Origin: Haladaptatus cibarius D43
GTDB taxonomy: Archaea > Halobacteriota > Halobacteria > Halobacteriales > Haladaptataceae
Assembly: GCF_000710615.1 (NCBI RefSeq)
Contig: NZ_JDTH01000001.1
Coordinates: 372,001-436,000, forward strand
Reading direction: 5' to 3'
DNA length: 64,000 nucleotides
In this document: piece by piece, positions 45,708-54,481 of the stretch
How the letters are laid out: every line of letters starts with the position of its first letter
Numbering within the stretch: position 1 is the stretch's first letter
Translations under genes and position numbers: made by a program
The notes under the pieces: generated by a model
The model's database searches: none
The model's input: the letters and a program-made list of their open reading frames with translations, nothing else
What the model was told of the DNA's origin: nothing

Positions 45708-48188
45708 ATGTCTACCTCGGGGAACAGCCTTATCGGCGAAGATACCGCGAAGACGGTCGCCAGCGGCCGTGAGACGATTGGTGCGATGCTTTCGAGCGCG
45801 CAGAAGCATCTGCAAAAAGTCTTTATCGTATTCGTTCTCGGCTTCCTCGGTTCGTTCTACGCGATGTCGATGGCTGTCTGGCCATTTTTGGAGGATGTGA
45901 CGACTTCGGGGATGCCGGACAGAATAATGAACCAAGTCAACATCGTCGCGGTGACGCCTTTCGACGTCATCCTCCTGCAAGCGAAGATAGCGATGATTGC
46001 CGGTGCACTCATTGCGCTTCCCGTCCTTCTGTATCTTAGCCGCGATTCGCTTCGACAACGCGAATGGTACCCCGACCTCTCGATTTCGTACTGGAAAATC
46101 TTCCCGATGGTCGTCCTCGCCATCGTCCTCTTCATCGGGGGTCTTTCCTACGGCTACTCGCTTTTCTTCCCGATAATGTTCGGGTTTCTCGCCGAGAACG
46201 CGGTCAACGCGGGATTCAGCCCGAACTACGGCATCGTCGAATGGACGGAGTTCGTTCTCGTTCTGACCCTTTCGTTCGGCCTCGCCGCCGAGATGCCCCT
46301 CGTCATGAGTTCGCTCGGCTACACGGGCATCGTCCGCTACGAAACGTTCCGCGACAAGTGGCGATACGCGGTCATCGGCATCTTCGTCTTCGGCGCGTTT
46401 TTCTCCCCGCCAGACCCCTTCACGCAGATTATGTGGGCCGCGCCACTGCTCGTCCTGTACGCGTTCAGCCTCTACCTGACGAAAATCGTCGTCACCATCC
46501 GTCGCGGAAGTGAGGAGGTAAGCCTCGGAAGGACGGTTCGGGAGAAGTGGAACCACATCGTCGGCATCATGCTGGTCACCGGTGGCGGAGCGTACCTGTT
46601 CATCTCGCAGGGTGGTGGCCTCTACGTCCAGAACGAACTGCTTCCGATGCTTCCGGCGGAGTACCGCCCAGTGAACGACATCCCGACCCTTCAGCAGTTC
46701 CTCGGTCTTCCGCGAGAGACGGCCATTATCGCGGTTGTCGCCGGATTCGCGCTCTTGGGAATCGTTATCGCAGTTCTCTACTTCCTGTTCGCCTCGCTCG
46801 AAGCCGGTTCGACGATGGAGCCATCGGGTGCGCCGAGCGCGCTCGATGTTGACGAACTCGATTCGGCGGGCGTTCGAGCGGCCCCACCAGAAGTGTTCGA
46901 GGAGATGAGCGAAGGGGAGTCGCTTGACCACGCGCGCACCGCGATGGAGAACGATAACCCCGACAAAGCACAGCTCATCCTCGACCGCTGGGACGAAGTC
47001 AACGAAGAGGACGAGGAAGAAGAAGACCCCGAAGCCCGCGACGCCGACGGTGCTCCACTCGCCGAGGACGTTGCGAGACAGCATAATAAGGACGACGACG
47101 GAAACGTCGTTCAAAGCACGGCCGCCGGGATGGCAAACGCCTTTACCGACGACGAAACGACGGAAGACGACATCGGCGGCTACTACTACGACATCGCGTT
47201 CATCTTCCGGAGCCTCACGTCGAAGATGTTCCGCATCGTCGGGATGTTCATGCTCGTCCTTGCGGGTGTGTTCGTCTGGCTCTACAACGGCGGTATGGGT
47301 GAGATCAACGACGACTTCACGCAGCGCGTCCCGCAGGAAATCGTTCGACAGGGTGACCTGCTCAACATCGTGACGCTTCACCCCGTCGAGGCGCTTATCT
47401 TCGAGGTGAAAATCAGTACCCTGCTCGCCGCCGTCTCTGTGCTTCCGATGGTGCTGTACTACGGCTGGCCCGCGATGAAAGAGCGCAAACTCGTCAAGGG
47501 GAACCGCAACGTGTTCTTCGTCTGGGGTCTGGCGCTCTTCATCGGCCTCGCCGTCGGGAGTGCCATCGGTTACGGACTCATCGCGCCGAGCATTATTTCG
47601 TGGCTCGTTACCGACGCGCACGCCGCGGAGATGATGATCTCCTACCGGGTGAAGAGCTTCTTCTGGCTCGTCTTTTTCACCACAGTCGGTATCGGCCTGC
47701 TCGCAAACATCCCGGTTTCGATGTTGCTGTTCCACACGGGCGGCATCCTCAGCTACGAGTCGATGCGCAACCGCTGGCGAGTGTTTGTCGTCGGAACCTT
47801 CGCAATCGCGGGACTGGTGACGCCGGACAGCCTCTACACGATGTTCCTCGTCGCAATCCCGACTTCACTGGCGTACGGACTGGGACTGGCGATGCTCGGC
47901 TCCAGTCGCCTCATCCGAACGAAAGGTCTCCATCTGTTGGGAATCGCTACCGTTGGCTTCCTCGCAGTGTACGCCTTCTTCCTCGGTGGTGGCGACGTCT
48001 GGCTGAATCAGGCCTTCCTCTCGGCGCTTCCGACCGCGATTCAACCGGAGTCGCTGTTGGTGGAGCAGTTGCTCGGACGCGACCGAACAACCGCCATCAC
48101 CGTCGCTTCGGTGGCTAGTGCGCTGGTCTCGCTCGTCGTCGGACTGGTTGCGTTCGCGGTGCGGTCTCACCGAGCGCGACAGCGATAA
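45708..48188 (+). CDS. tatC: Double TatC protein (TatCt type, two fused TatC domains)
   Basis: An 826-residue membrane protein made of two TatC-like halves, a haloarchaeal speciality. Half 1 runs from about residue 25 to 250 (MLSSAQKHLQKVFIVFVLGFLGSFYAMS; LSRDSLRQREWYPDLSISY). An extra hairpin of two helices comes next (about 290-360). A long acidic linker follows (about 365-480, with EEDEEEEDPEARDADGA). Half 2 starts at about 500 (FIFRSLTSKMFRIVGMFML; MKERKLVKGNRNVFFVWG) and ends with two additional helices. With the divergent single tatC it would serve the many Tat substrates of haloarchaea. Confidence 0.93.
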   Translation: MSTSGNSLIGEDTAKTVASGRETIGAMLSSAQKHLQKVFIVFVLGFLGSFYAMSMAVWPFLEDVTTSGMPDRIMNQVNIVAVTPFDVILLQAKIAMIAGALIALPVLLYLSRDSLRQREWYPDLSISYWKIFPMVVLAIVLFIGGLSYGYSLFFPIMFGFLAENAVNAGFSPNYGIVEWTEFVLVLTLSFGLAAEMPLVMSSLGYTGIVRYETFRDKWRYAVIGIFVFGAFFSPPDPFTQIMWAAPLLVLYAFSLYLTKIVVTIRRGSEEVSLGRTVREKWNHIVGIMLVTGGGAYLFISQGGGLYVQNELLPMLPAEYRPVNDIPTLQQFLGLPRETAIIAVVAGFALLGIVIAVLYFLFASLEAGSTMEPSGAPSALDVDELDSAGVRAAPPEVFEEMSEGESLDHARTAMENDNPDKAQLILDRWDEVNEEDEEEEDPEARDADGAPLAEDVARQHNKDDDGNVVQSTAAGMANAFTDDETTEDDIGGYYYDIAFIFRSLTSKMFRIVGMFMLVLAGVFVWLYNGGMGEINDDFTQRVPQEIVRQGDLLNIVTLHPVEALIFEVKISTLLAAVSVLPMVLYYGWPAMKERKLVKGNRNVFFVWGLALFIGLAVGSAIGYGLIAPSIISWLVTDAHAAEMMISYRVKSFFWLVFFTTVGIGLLANIPVSMLLFHTGGILSYESMRNRWRVFVVGTFAIAGLVTPDSLYTMFLVAIPTSLAYGLGLAMLGSSRLIRTKGLHLLGIATVGFLAVYAFFLGGGDVWLNQAFLSALPTAIQPESLLVEQLLGRDRTTAITVASVASALVSLVVGLVAFAVRSHRARQR

Positions 48189-48234
48189 CGCTCGTCCCGA
48201 ACGACTTATTGTATTCTTCCGATATTCTTCTGGT

Positions 48235-48408
48235 ATGAGCAAGATAAGCGTCGAAGTGCCCGACGAACTGCTGGCCGACTTGGATGCACACGTCGGTGAG
48301 GACGGCAAATTCGTCAACCGAAGCGAGGCGATTCGTGCCTCCGTCAGGAAGATGCTGGACGTTTTAGACGAGATAGACGAGCGCCACGGGAGATTACAGG
48401 ATGACTGA
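48235..48408 (+). CDS. Ribbon-helix-helix (CopG-like) DNA-binding protein
   Basis: A 57-residue protein with the RHH pattern: beta strand KISVEVPDELLADLDAHV, then GKFVNRSEAIRASVRKMLD as two helices, ending in an acidic tail. It forms an obligate dimer that binds DNA through the strands. ATG 48235 is preceded by AT-rich sequence. It overlaps the next gene by 8 bases, so it may regulate that transporter. No toxin gene is adjacent, which argues against a toxin-antitoxin pair. Confidence 0.82.
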   Translation: MSKISVEVPDELLADLDAHVGEDGKFVNRSEAIRASVRKMLDVLDEIDERHGRLQDD

Positions 48409-49126
48409 TAGAAGGCCAGAATCCGCTCTCGCCACCGGCCAACTCGCCATCGCCGGACTGTTCGTCACGGCCCTCGTGACGGCCCAACTCACCGCCGCGA
48501 AAGTACTGGCCTTTGGCCTTCCGTTTTCGCTCCCGATTACCAAGGACGCGTTGGTTCTTCCGGGTGCGGCGTTGGCCTACGCGCTGACCTTCTTCGCGTC
48601 GGACTGCTATTCCGAGTTGTACGGACGACGCGCCGCGACGAGACTCGTGAACGTCGGTTTGGTCATGAACTTCGTTATGCTCGTCCTCGTCTGGTCAACC
48701 ATCCAAGCGCCCGCGGCGCAGTCTAGCGTTGACCCGGCGATGTTCGAAACCGTCCTTGGCGCGAGTACGCCAATCGTCGTCGGTAGTCTGTTGGCCTACG
48801 TTGTGAGCCAGAACTGGGACGTTTTCGTCTTCCACAAAATCCGCGAACTCACCGACGGCGCGCACCTTTGGGCGCGCAACATCGGTTCGACGGCGAGCAG
48901 TCAGGCCATCGACACGGTCATTTTCGTCACTGTTGCGTTTTTCGTCTTCCCCCAGTATCTCGGCATCGGGGCGCAACTCCCCGGAAACGTCATCCTCTCG
49001 CTCATCGTCGGACAGTACATCTTCAAACTGCTCATCGCGGCCATCGACACGCCGTTCGTTTACGCCGTCGTCGGCTATCTGCGCTCGCAAGGTCACGCAC
49101 TGCCGTATTCGACTGCGACGGACTGA
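48401..49126 (+). CDS. VUT/YhhQ-type transporter, putative queuosine or archaeosine precursor importer
   Basis: A 241-residue membrane protein with about six helices. The family segments AYALTFFASDCYSELYGRRAATRLV and SQNWDVFVFHKIRELTDGAHLWARNIGSTASSQAIDTVIF are clear. YhhQ relatives import 7-deazaguanine precursors for modified tRNA. The protein is co-translated with the ribbon-helix-helix protein. The substrate here is by family only; archaea use archaeosine, so preQ0 is a reasonable candidate. Confidence 0.87.
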   Translation: MTDRRPESALATGQLAIAGLFVTALVTAQLTAAKVLAFGLPFSLPITKDALVLPGAALAYALTFFASDCYSELYGRRAATRLVNVGLVMNFVMLVLVWSTIQAPAAQSSVDPAMFETVLGASTPIVVGSLLAYVVSQNWDVFVFHKIRELTDGAHLWARNIGSTASSQAIDTVIFVTVAFFVFPQYLGIGAQLPGNVILSLIVGQYIFKLLIAAIDTPFVYAVVGYLRSQGHALPYSTATD

Positions 49127-49188
49127 CGGCGATTCGTTATTTTCGGGATACAGCTATACGTGATGAGAAAATAGTATCCAATACACTG

Positions 49189-49644
49189 ATGCAATCTCCG
49201 CAGGAGAAAACGGTACCAGTCGTCGATATGCTGGAACTGGTTGGCCTGTTTCTCCTTCCGACGCTTGGTTTCGGACTCGCCGTGGCCACCCTCGGGAGCG
49301 GCGACAATCTCGTTGTGGGCCTGTTCGTCGGCGCGATATTCGGCGCTATTTTGGTGTCCATGCGGCGGGTGTTCTACGCCGTCAGAACCGTGGATGGAAT
49401 CGAGCGGCGACGACGCACCTACAGTAGCGACCCGGACGAAAATCCGTGGGTTCGGGCCGCGAATATCGAGTACGACGAGAAGTACGACCGGATTCTCGCG
49501 GCCGTGCTCGCAGTCGTCGGAATCGCCGCGTTTGCGGCGATTCCGATGCTGAATCCCGACGGATTTGGCGTCGTGCGATTGACTCTCCTCGGACTGTTCG
49601 GAATCGTGACTTCGCTCTTCATCTTCGCGGCCCCACGCTCGTGA
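49189..49644 (+). CDS. Membrane protein of unknown function (151 aa)
   Basis: Four predicted helices in two pairs (about residues 17-34, 41-58, 100-120 and 127-147), separated by a polar, charged central loop (RTVDGIERRRRTYSSDPDENPWVRAANIEYDEKYD). ATG 49189 follows an AT-rich promoter-like stretch. It lies 62 bases after the transporter and 39 bases before the end of the convergent rlmE. No family is recognised. Confidence 0.72.
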   Translation: MQSPQEKTVPVVDMLELVGLFLLPTLGFGLAVATLGSGDNLVVGLFVGAIFGAILVSMRRVFYAVRTVDGIERRRRTYSSDPDENPWVRAANIEYDEKYDRILAAVLAVVGIAAFAAIPMLNPDGFGVVRLTLLGLFGIVTSLFIFAAPRS

Positions 49645-49683
49645 CGAGTCGCAAACCGCTTTTCGCGCGAATCGACCAACGAG

Positions 49684-50442
49684 TTAGTCGATTCGCTGGG
49701 CGAAGCCGAATCGCGGTTTGACTTCCTCGACGCGAATTTCGACCGTTTCACCGGCCTCCGTGCTCGGAACGAACAGCGTGTAGCCTTCGACTTTTGCGAT
49801 GCCGTCGCCCTCGCTTCCGACGTTCTTGATGGTCACTTCGAGGGTGTCGCCCGCTTCGACAGGTGCGGTGAGATAGCCACGAGCAACGAGATACACTTCC
49901 GAGGATTCGTCGCGCGAAGCGTCGGGACTCATCGTCCTGACGTATTCGAACTCGCCTTCGATGTCGGCGCGCAGGTCGGCCAAATCCGGCCCCTGAAACA
50001 CCTTTGCGACGAAGTCGCCGCCGCTATCGAGTATCTCTAGCGCCGTCTCGAACGCCTGCCGGGCGAGGTAGACAGAGCGGGCGTGGTCAAGACTGTATTC
50101 ACCGGTCATATTCGGTGCCATGTCCGAGAGTACCACGTCGGCAGTGCCGACCGACTCGCGGACTTTGTCGCGCGTTTTCTCCTCGGTCATGTCGCCGCGA
50201 ATCGTCTCGACGCCGTCTAGTTCGTCGATTCGCTGGAGGTCAACGCCGACGACGGTTCCGGAGTCGCCGACTGTCTCCTTTGCAACCTGTAGCCACCCGC
50301 CGGGGGCGGCACCGAGGTCGATGACCGTTTCGCCGCTGTCGATGAGGTTCGCCTCCTCGTCCAACTGTTTTAGTTTGTAGGCCGACCGAGCGCGGTAACC
50401 CTCCTGTTTGGATTTATTGTAGTACTGGTCTTTGCGAGCCAT
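49684..50442 (-). CDS. rlmE: 23S rRNA (uridine-2'-O) methyltransferase RlmE/FtsJ with TRAM domain
   Basis: A 252-residue SAM-dependent methyltransferase. The start MARKDQYYNKSKQEGYRARSAYKLKQLDEEANLI is typical. The SAM loop VIDLGAAPGGWLQVA, the catalytic KDKE-type residues in VLSDMAPNMTG and the KVFQG lysine are present. The extra C-terminal TRAM domain (VEAGDTLEVTIKNVGSEGDGIAKVEGYTLFVPS) is an RNA-binding module common in haloarchaeal versions. It modifies U2552-equivalent in the ribosomal A-loop by homology. Confidence 0.95.
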   Translation of the reverse strand: MARKDQYYNKSKQEGYRARSAYKLKQLDEEANLIDSGETVIDLGAAPGGWLQVAKETVGDSGTVVGVDLQRIDELDGVETIRGDMTEEKTRDKVRESVGTADVVLSDMAPNMTGEYSLDHARSVYLARQAFETALEILDSGGDFVAKVFQGPDLADLRADIEGEFEYVRTMSPDASRDESSEVYLVARGYLTAPVEAGDTLEVTIKNVGSEGDGIAKVEGYTLFVPSTEAGETVEIRVEEVKPRFGFAQRID

Positions 50443-50545
50443 TTGTTGCTAAATGGTATCGTTCCGAGGCGTAAACGCCCTTCGTTCGTCCGTCGTCCTC
50501 GTAGTCAGGACTTCTCGATGAAAAATAACCACCGGAAAGTTCGTG

Positions 50546-50695
50546 TCAGCGATGTTCACACTCGTCCTGATGCCGGACGAGATCCGATTTATTCTTCCCG
50601 CCGACGAAGACTTTCTTATTGCAATAGTCGCATATTCCCCAACGTGGGTCATCTTCATCGAGCGTGTATCCTTCTGGCCGCCACTCCTGCGACAT
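50546..50695 (-). CDS. Small zinc-finger protein (49 aa)
   Basis: A 49-residue product starting [49 protein letters not shown]. The pattern Cys-x2-Cys, then His-x4-Cys-x-His resembles a single C2H2/C2HC finger that could bind nucleic acid or protein. The start at 50695 is chosen; the upstream in-frame residues are AT-rich and unrelated. It lies 170 bases before pcn on the opposite strand, sharing the divergent promoter region. Confidence 0.68.
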   Translation of the reverse strand: MSQEWRPEGYTLDEDDPRWGICDYCNKKVFVGGKNKSDLVRHQDECEHR

Positions 50696-50831
50696 ATATG
50701 AGAAGAGTACCTTCTCCCGTAAAACGTTTATCAAAAATCTGTTTGTTATCGAGCGTAATAATCGTGTGCAGGCGGTAAGATGGGCACAAACTGTTTGTCA
50801 TACGCACACGTCGCGCGCGCGAACGGGTGAC

Positions 50832-50839
50832 TTTTTATG
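50832..50839 (+). promoter_or_regulatory. TATA box of pcn
   Basis: tttttatg lies 27-28 bases before the pcn ATG at 50865, the spacing that gives a leaderless or nearly leaderless transcript in haloarchaea. Confidence 0.5.
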
Positions 50840-50864
50840 CCGCCGTTTCGTAGCAATCGCCAAC

Positions 50865-51608
50865 ATGTTCAAGGCTATCGTGAGCGCGGATACGCTCCGG
50901 ACGACGATTGATTCCGTGGGCGTACTGGTGGATGAGTGTAAAATCCACCTCGAAGAGGATGGCCTCGCTATCAAGGCGGTTGACCCGGCCAACGTCGGCA
51001 TGGTTGACCTCCAACTCTCCAACGAGGCATTCGAATCCTACGAAGCGGACGGCGGCGTCATCGGCGTCAATCTTGACCGACTCGAAAGCATTGCGGGAAT
51101 GGCCAGTTCCGACCAACTAATCGAGTTGGAACTGGACGAAGAAACCCGCAAACTTCACATCAAAATCGACGGACTGGAGTACACTCTCGCACTCATCGAC
51201 CCCGACTCCATCCGGCAGGAACCCGACATTCCGGACTTAGACCTCCCGGCGACCATCGTCGTCGAAGGCTCGGACATCGACCGCGCCGTCAAAGCCGCGG
51301 ATATGGTTTCCGACCACATCGCACTCGGCGTTGACGAAGACGAGGACGTGTTCTACGTCGAAGCGGAAGGCGACACCGACAACGTCGATTTGAAACTCGA
51401 CACCGACGACCTCATCGACCTCACCGCGGGCCCGGCCCACTCCTTGTTCAGTCTCGACTATCTGAAGGATATGAACAAGGCGCTCCCGAAAAACGGCGAA
51501 GTGACCATCGACCTCGGCGAGGAGTTCCCGTTGAAACTTCATTTCGAGACTGCAGAAGGCATGGGCGAAGTGACGTACATGCTCGCACCGCGTATTCAGA
51601 GCGACTAA
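50865..51608 (+). CDS. pcn: DNA polymerase sliding clamp PCNA
   Basis: A 247-residue trimeric sliding clamp that tethers polymerases, ligase and flap endonuclease to DNA. It has the two-domain clamp fold starting [51 protein letters not shown]. The interdomain connector is [20 protein letters not shown], and the C-terminal strand is [10 protein letters not shown]. The hydrophobic PIP-box pocket is made from these last two parts. Strongly acidic, as in other haloarchaeal PCNAs. It is separate from priL by one gene. Confidence 0.97.
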   Translation: MFKAIVSADTLRTTIDSVGVLVDECKIHLEEDGLAIKAVDPANVGMVDLQLSNEAFESYEADGGVIGVNLDRLESIAGMASSDQLIELELDEETRKLHIKIDGLEYTLALIDPDSIRQEPDIPDLDLPATIVVEGSDIDRAVKAADMVSDHIALGVDEDEDVFYVEAEGDTDNVDLKLDTDDLIDLTAGPAHSLFSLDYLKDMNKALPKNGEVTIDLGEEFPLKLHFETAEGMGEVTYMLAPRIQSD

Positions 51609-51653
51609 CGACGCGATTCGTTTCTATTCCTGTTCGTTCGATACCGACCGAAA

Positions 51654-52313
51654 TCACAGATTCCGGTCGATAACCGCCTTCGCCGACTGGGCTTTTTCCT
51701 TCCATCCGTAGCCCGCCTCGTAGACGTGACGCTTGTTTTCGACCAGTTCCTCGGGTGAGGATTCTTCGAATCCGCCGCGTCCCCACGTCCCGCTTTTGTG
51801 GAGCCACTCGACGACGTTTTCGCGTGTTTCGGGCCACGACAGGCCGACCATTTCGTACCACGCAATCATGGCGAAGACGGCGTTGTCGTGGGTTCCGGGA
51901 ACGCTCCCTTTCTCGTAAATCGTCTCCATCGGTTCGAAACTCGGTTCGGACACCGTCTCGCGGAACTCCTCTGCGCTGAGAAGGCGGAGCGCGCCGTCGC
52001 TTTCGACCACTCGTTTTTCGTGTTTGAGGCGACTCAGCGCCGCCGCGTGAAGGCCATCCCAGCGCCCGTGAATCGTCTCACGAAGCTCTTCTTCCGTGTG
52101 CGAATCGGTGGAGAGCACCGCGACGATGTCCGTGTACGACTTCTCGATGTCGGCCCACGGTTCGCCGTCGAACCGGCAGTCCGGACCGTGGAGGTTCGTC
52201 GTGGTTCGGCAGTCGGGACACGGATACGCGAAACGTGGCACAGAAATCGGTTTCTCGCGCGGCGGTAATAGATGATTGGATTCCAGCGCGCTCTGGAAAT
52301 CTCGCGTTTCCAT
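51654..52313 (-). CDS. Uncharacterised zinc-binding protein between pcn and priL
   Basis: A 219-residue protein. It begins with a zinc-knuckle-like region, CPDCRTTTNLHGPDC. A winged-helix-like section follows (AVLSTDSHTEEELRETIHGRWDGLHAAALSRLKHEKRVVESDGALRLL), and a WYEMVGLSWPETRENVVEWLHKSGTWGRGGFEE region ends it. The arrangement pcn, this gene, priL suggests a link to replication, but that is positional only. It is convergent with pcn and divergent from priL. Confidence 0.8.
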   Translation of the reverse strand: METRDFQSALESNHLLPPREKPISVPRFAYPCPDCRTTTNLHGPDCRFDGEPWADIEKSYTDIVAVLSTDSHTEEELRETIHGRWDGLHAAALSRLKHEKRVVESDGALRLLSAEEFRETVSEPSFEPMETIYEKGSVPGTHDNAVFAMIAWYEMVGLSWPETRENVVEWLHKSGTWGRGGFEESSPEELVENKRHVYEAGYGWKEKAQSAKAVIDRNL

Positions 52314-52386
52314 TCTCCCAAATCGAGGTAATCGTCCGTTACCGAGCGACCGTCGCGTTTATTCGTGACCGCACAAATTGGCGAGT

Positions 52387-53454
52387 ATGAACTCGCTCCA
52401 CGCCCGATACCCGTTCCTCACGAGTTCCCGTGAGGCGGTTCGGGACGCGAATCTCGTCCTCGCCGAAGTCATCGCTGGCGAGGGTGACCGCCATCCCGCG
52501 GTCGAGCGTGGCGTGGAGCGCGTGCGCCGCGCACTGCTGGACGGGACGGTTCGTTCACCCGCAGACGGCCCGCGATGGGGTGTGACCGCGGAAGTCCTCT
52601 CGTATCCCATCGCCCGGATGTTGGTGTCGCTGCTCGATGCCCCCGGCGCAGTCGAAAAGTACGCCAGTGCGGAGGCGGGAACGGCCTACGAGCAGTTCGT
52701 CGGGGATTTCGAATCGTCCGACGACGGCCTGAAAAGCACGCAAGGTACCTCGCTCACGCTCGAATCGCTCCTTTCTGATTTCGACCTTTCCGGGTCGGTG
52801 ACGAGACGCGAGGACGATTTCGGCGTTGCGGTCGGCACCTATCTCTCGCTCGTCGGCGATTTTCCGGGCGACGACTGGCGACTCGTTTCGCGGCGACTTT
52901 CGGACGGCGTAGTCGGGGTGTCGCAGGCGGAACTCCACGAACTGCTTCGCGCCGCGGCCGAAGAACGAATCGCCTCTGACCTCCCGCTTTCCGTGCCGGA
53001 GGAAATCGCGGATGCGCTTTCGGCGGAAGTGGCGGAACTGGAATCGTCCTTTACCGACGCGGACTTTTCACACGACATCGACACGCTCGCGCCCGGATTC
53101 TTCCCGCCGTGTATGAAGGCGCTGCTCACGGATATGCGGGATGGGAAATCGCTTGCTCCCGCATCGGAGTTTTCGCTCGTATCGTTTCTCGCCAGCATTG
53201 GACTCGACGCCGACGAGGTGCTGGCGCTCTGTGAAGTGCGCGATTCGTCGCGTGCAGATCGCCTGCGCTACCGCGTCGAACGTGTCCGCGACGAGCGAAG
53301 CGCGCAGTTCGCCCCGCCCAGTTGCGCGACGCTGGACGCTTACGGCGACTGCGTGAACAAAGACGACCGCTGTGAGACGATTACGCATCCCCTCGTCTAC
53401 TACGAGGACGCGCTGGACGAGAACGGGGCCGTGACGGACTGGCGCGACCGGTAG
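52387..53454 (+). CDS. priL: DNA primase large subunit PriL
   Basis: A 355-residue iron-sulfur subunit of archaeal primase, which with PriS makes RNA or DNA primers. The N-terminal domain starts MNSLHARYPFLTSSREAVRDA. The C-terminal Fe-S domain holds four cysteines: PPCMKALL, DEVLALCEV, PPSCATLDAYGDC and DDRCETITHPLVYYE. The ATG at 52387 is favoured over one three codons upstream. priS is not in the window. The start is divergent from the uncharacterised pcn-priL linker gene, with about 70 bases between. Confidence 0.93.
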   Translation: MNSLHARYPFLTSSREAVRDANLVLAEVIAGEGDRHPAVERGVERVRRALLDGTVRSPADGPRWGVTAEVLSYPIARMLVSLLDAPGAVEKYASAEAGTAYEQFVGDFESSDDGLKSTQGTSLTLESLLSDFDLSGSVTRREDDFGVAVGTYLSLVGDFPGDDWRLVSRRLSDGVVGVSQAELHELLRAAAEERIASDLPLSVPEEIADALSAEVAELESSFTDADFSHDIDTLAPGFFPPCMKALLTDMRDGKSLAPASEFSLVSFLASIGLDADEVLALCEVRDSSRADRLRYRVERVRDERSAQFAPPSCATLDAYGDCVNKDDRCETITHPLVYYEDALDENGAVTDWRDR

Positions 53455-53501
53455 TCACGCTCGGTCGGCAGACTCCTCGGTGCGGTTCTTCTTTTCGACG
53501 C

Positions 53502-53705
53502 TTAGTGTTGATTCGCTAGCCAGAGACCGACGCCGGTCATCAGGAACACGAAGCCGACCATGACGGCGACGAGTGCGAGCGCGCCCTGTTCCGTGAGGCC
53601 GCCGCTGTCGTACTGAGTGCCGACGAAAACTGTGGCTGCGATAAATAGACCGACCGACACGACGGAGACGACGATGTCACGAATCGTCTCGCCCTCGATA
53701 TTCAT
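53502..53705 (-). CDS. Small two-helix membrane protein (67 aa)
   Basis: Starts MNIEGETIRDIVVSVVSVGLFIAATVFVGTQYDSGGLTEQGALALVAVMVGFVFLMTGVGLWLANQH. Two helices (about residues 11-30 and 43-63) are joined by a polar loop. ATG 53705 is chosen; the codons upstream lie in the intergenic region. It is convergent with priL, 47 bases away. No family is recognised, and the role is unknown. Confidence 0.7.
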   Translation of the reverse strand: MNIEGETIRDIVVSVVSVGLFIAATVFVGTQYDSGGLTEQGALALVAVMVGFVFLMTGVGLWLANQH

Positions 53706-54481
53706 GTTTGGCGTTTCCCACGGTTCGGTCAAAAGTTCTCCGTTTCGAAGCCGAGAGCGAGAATTCTTCGAGTGCGGTTTCAATTAACCGTGACTCTCTG
53801 CTTTTGTCAGTGACGGGGATTCCGCGGTTCTCGATTACCTCTTCGTGAGCACAGCTACATTCTCGGATGCTGTGACTGCAAGTCACGACTCCACATGACC
53901 GTATGCGGAGCGGCGCTCGCGGGTCGTCCCTCCCCGCTCGCAATCGAGGCAGACCGCTTGCCTCGTTTCCCCTGCCCTCCCCGACGTTCGCGTGCCTGCG
54001 CCGACCGCTGGCGCAGACCCCCTCACTGCGCGTCCTCAAGCCGGGTGTGTAGATTTCGAAAACGGCAGACTGACCAACCCACTGGACGCGCCGGGTGGAC
54101 GCTGAGCCAGCGGTCGGCGAAGCGTCCAACCACGCGGGGAGGAGAGGGGACGTGGCAGGCAGGTGCGCCAGTGGTCGGCGCACCCGCCTGCATACGGTGG
54201 CGGTTTCGTTGGAGTCGGCAACTGCGGTCACAACTGAAGAAGCAAAACCACAATCGGAAATTCACAAAACCAAACGCGAACTTTCGAAAACCACCTCCAT
54301 GCGTCCTGTTTCAACGAGCCATTACCGTCGAAACCACGCAAAAATACACGACCGATGTGTGAAAACGGGTGAAAGCCTTACGACCGTCCGGCGCGTACAG
54401 TTAGTACGTAGAAACGAGCGTAGAGACGTCGGAACGCGCCGATTTTCGCCGTATTCGTTTCGCGTAGGAGGAAGCACTAGT
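53706..54481. other. Long intergenic region with the second hairpin-rich element
   Basis: About 775 bases without a well-supported gene. A frame on the minus strand (53677-54231) reads CAHEEVIENRGIPVTDKSR and LIETALEEFSL near its end, but the rest is low-complexity and overlaps the palindromic element, so it is at most a decayed gene. The element at 53871-54233 fills the middle. The last 250 bases are the upstream region of the SWIM protein gene. Confidence 0.5.
53871..54233. repeat. Hairpin-rich palindromic element, copy 2
   Basis: Ends are imperfect inverted repeats. The left end is TGTGACTGCA...CACGACTCCA...CCGTATGCGG, and the right end (complement) is TGTGACCGCA...CCGACTCCA...ACCGCC...CCGTATGC. 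Internal hairpins include GAGGCA/TGCCTC near 53944-53965, TGCGCC/GGCGCA near 53998-54017 and GGTGCGCC/GGCGCACC near 54160-54185. The right part shares GGCGGTTT and TTGGAGTCGGCA with copy 1 (8510-8530). No protein is encoded. It lies between a small membrane protein gene and the SWIM gene. Confidence 0.6.

Noticed and set aside
45624-47735. 703-codon minus-strand frame opposite the double tatC
   Set aside because: Antisense shadow in G+C-rich DNA; rich in His, Arg, Glu, with no hydrophobic or domain pattern, while the plus strand has full TatC motifs.
48235-48408. Antitoxin of a toxin-antitoxin pair
   Set aside because: The ribbon-helix-helix protein is followed by a transporter, not by a toxin-like small protein.
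50600-50864. Replication origin near pcn
   Set aside because: No cluster of origin recognition boxes or orc1/cdc6 gene is seen; the region explains itself as a divergent promoter.
53677-54231. 184-codon minus-strand frame across the second palindromic element
   Set aside because: Most of it is palindrome sequence; only the last third looks protein-like. At most a decayed gene, mentioned in the gap entry.
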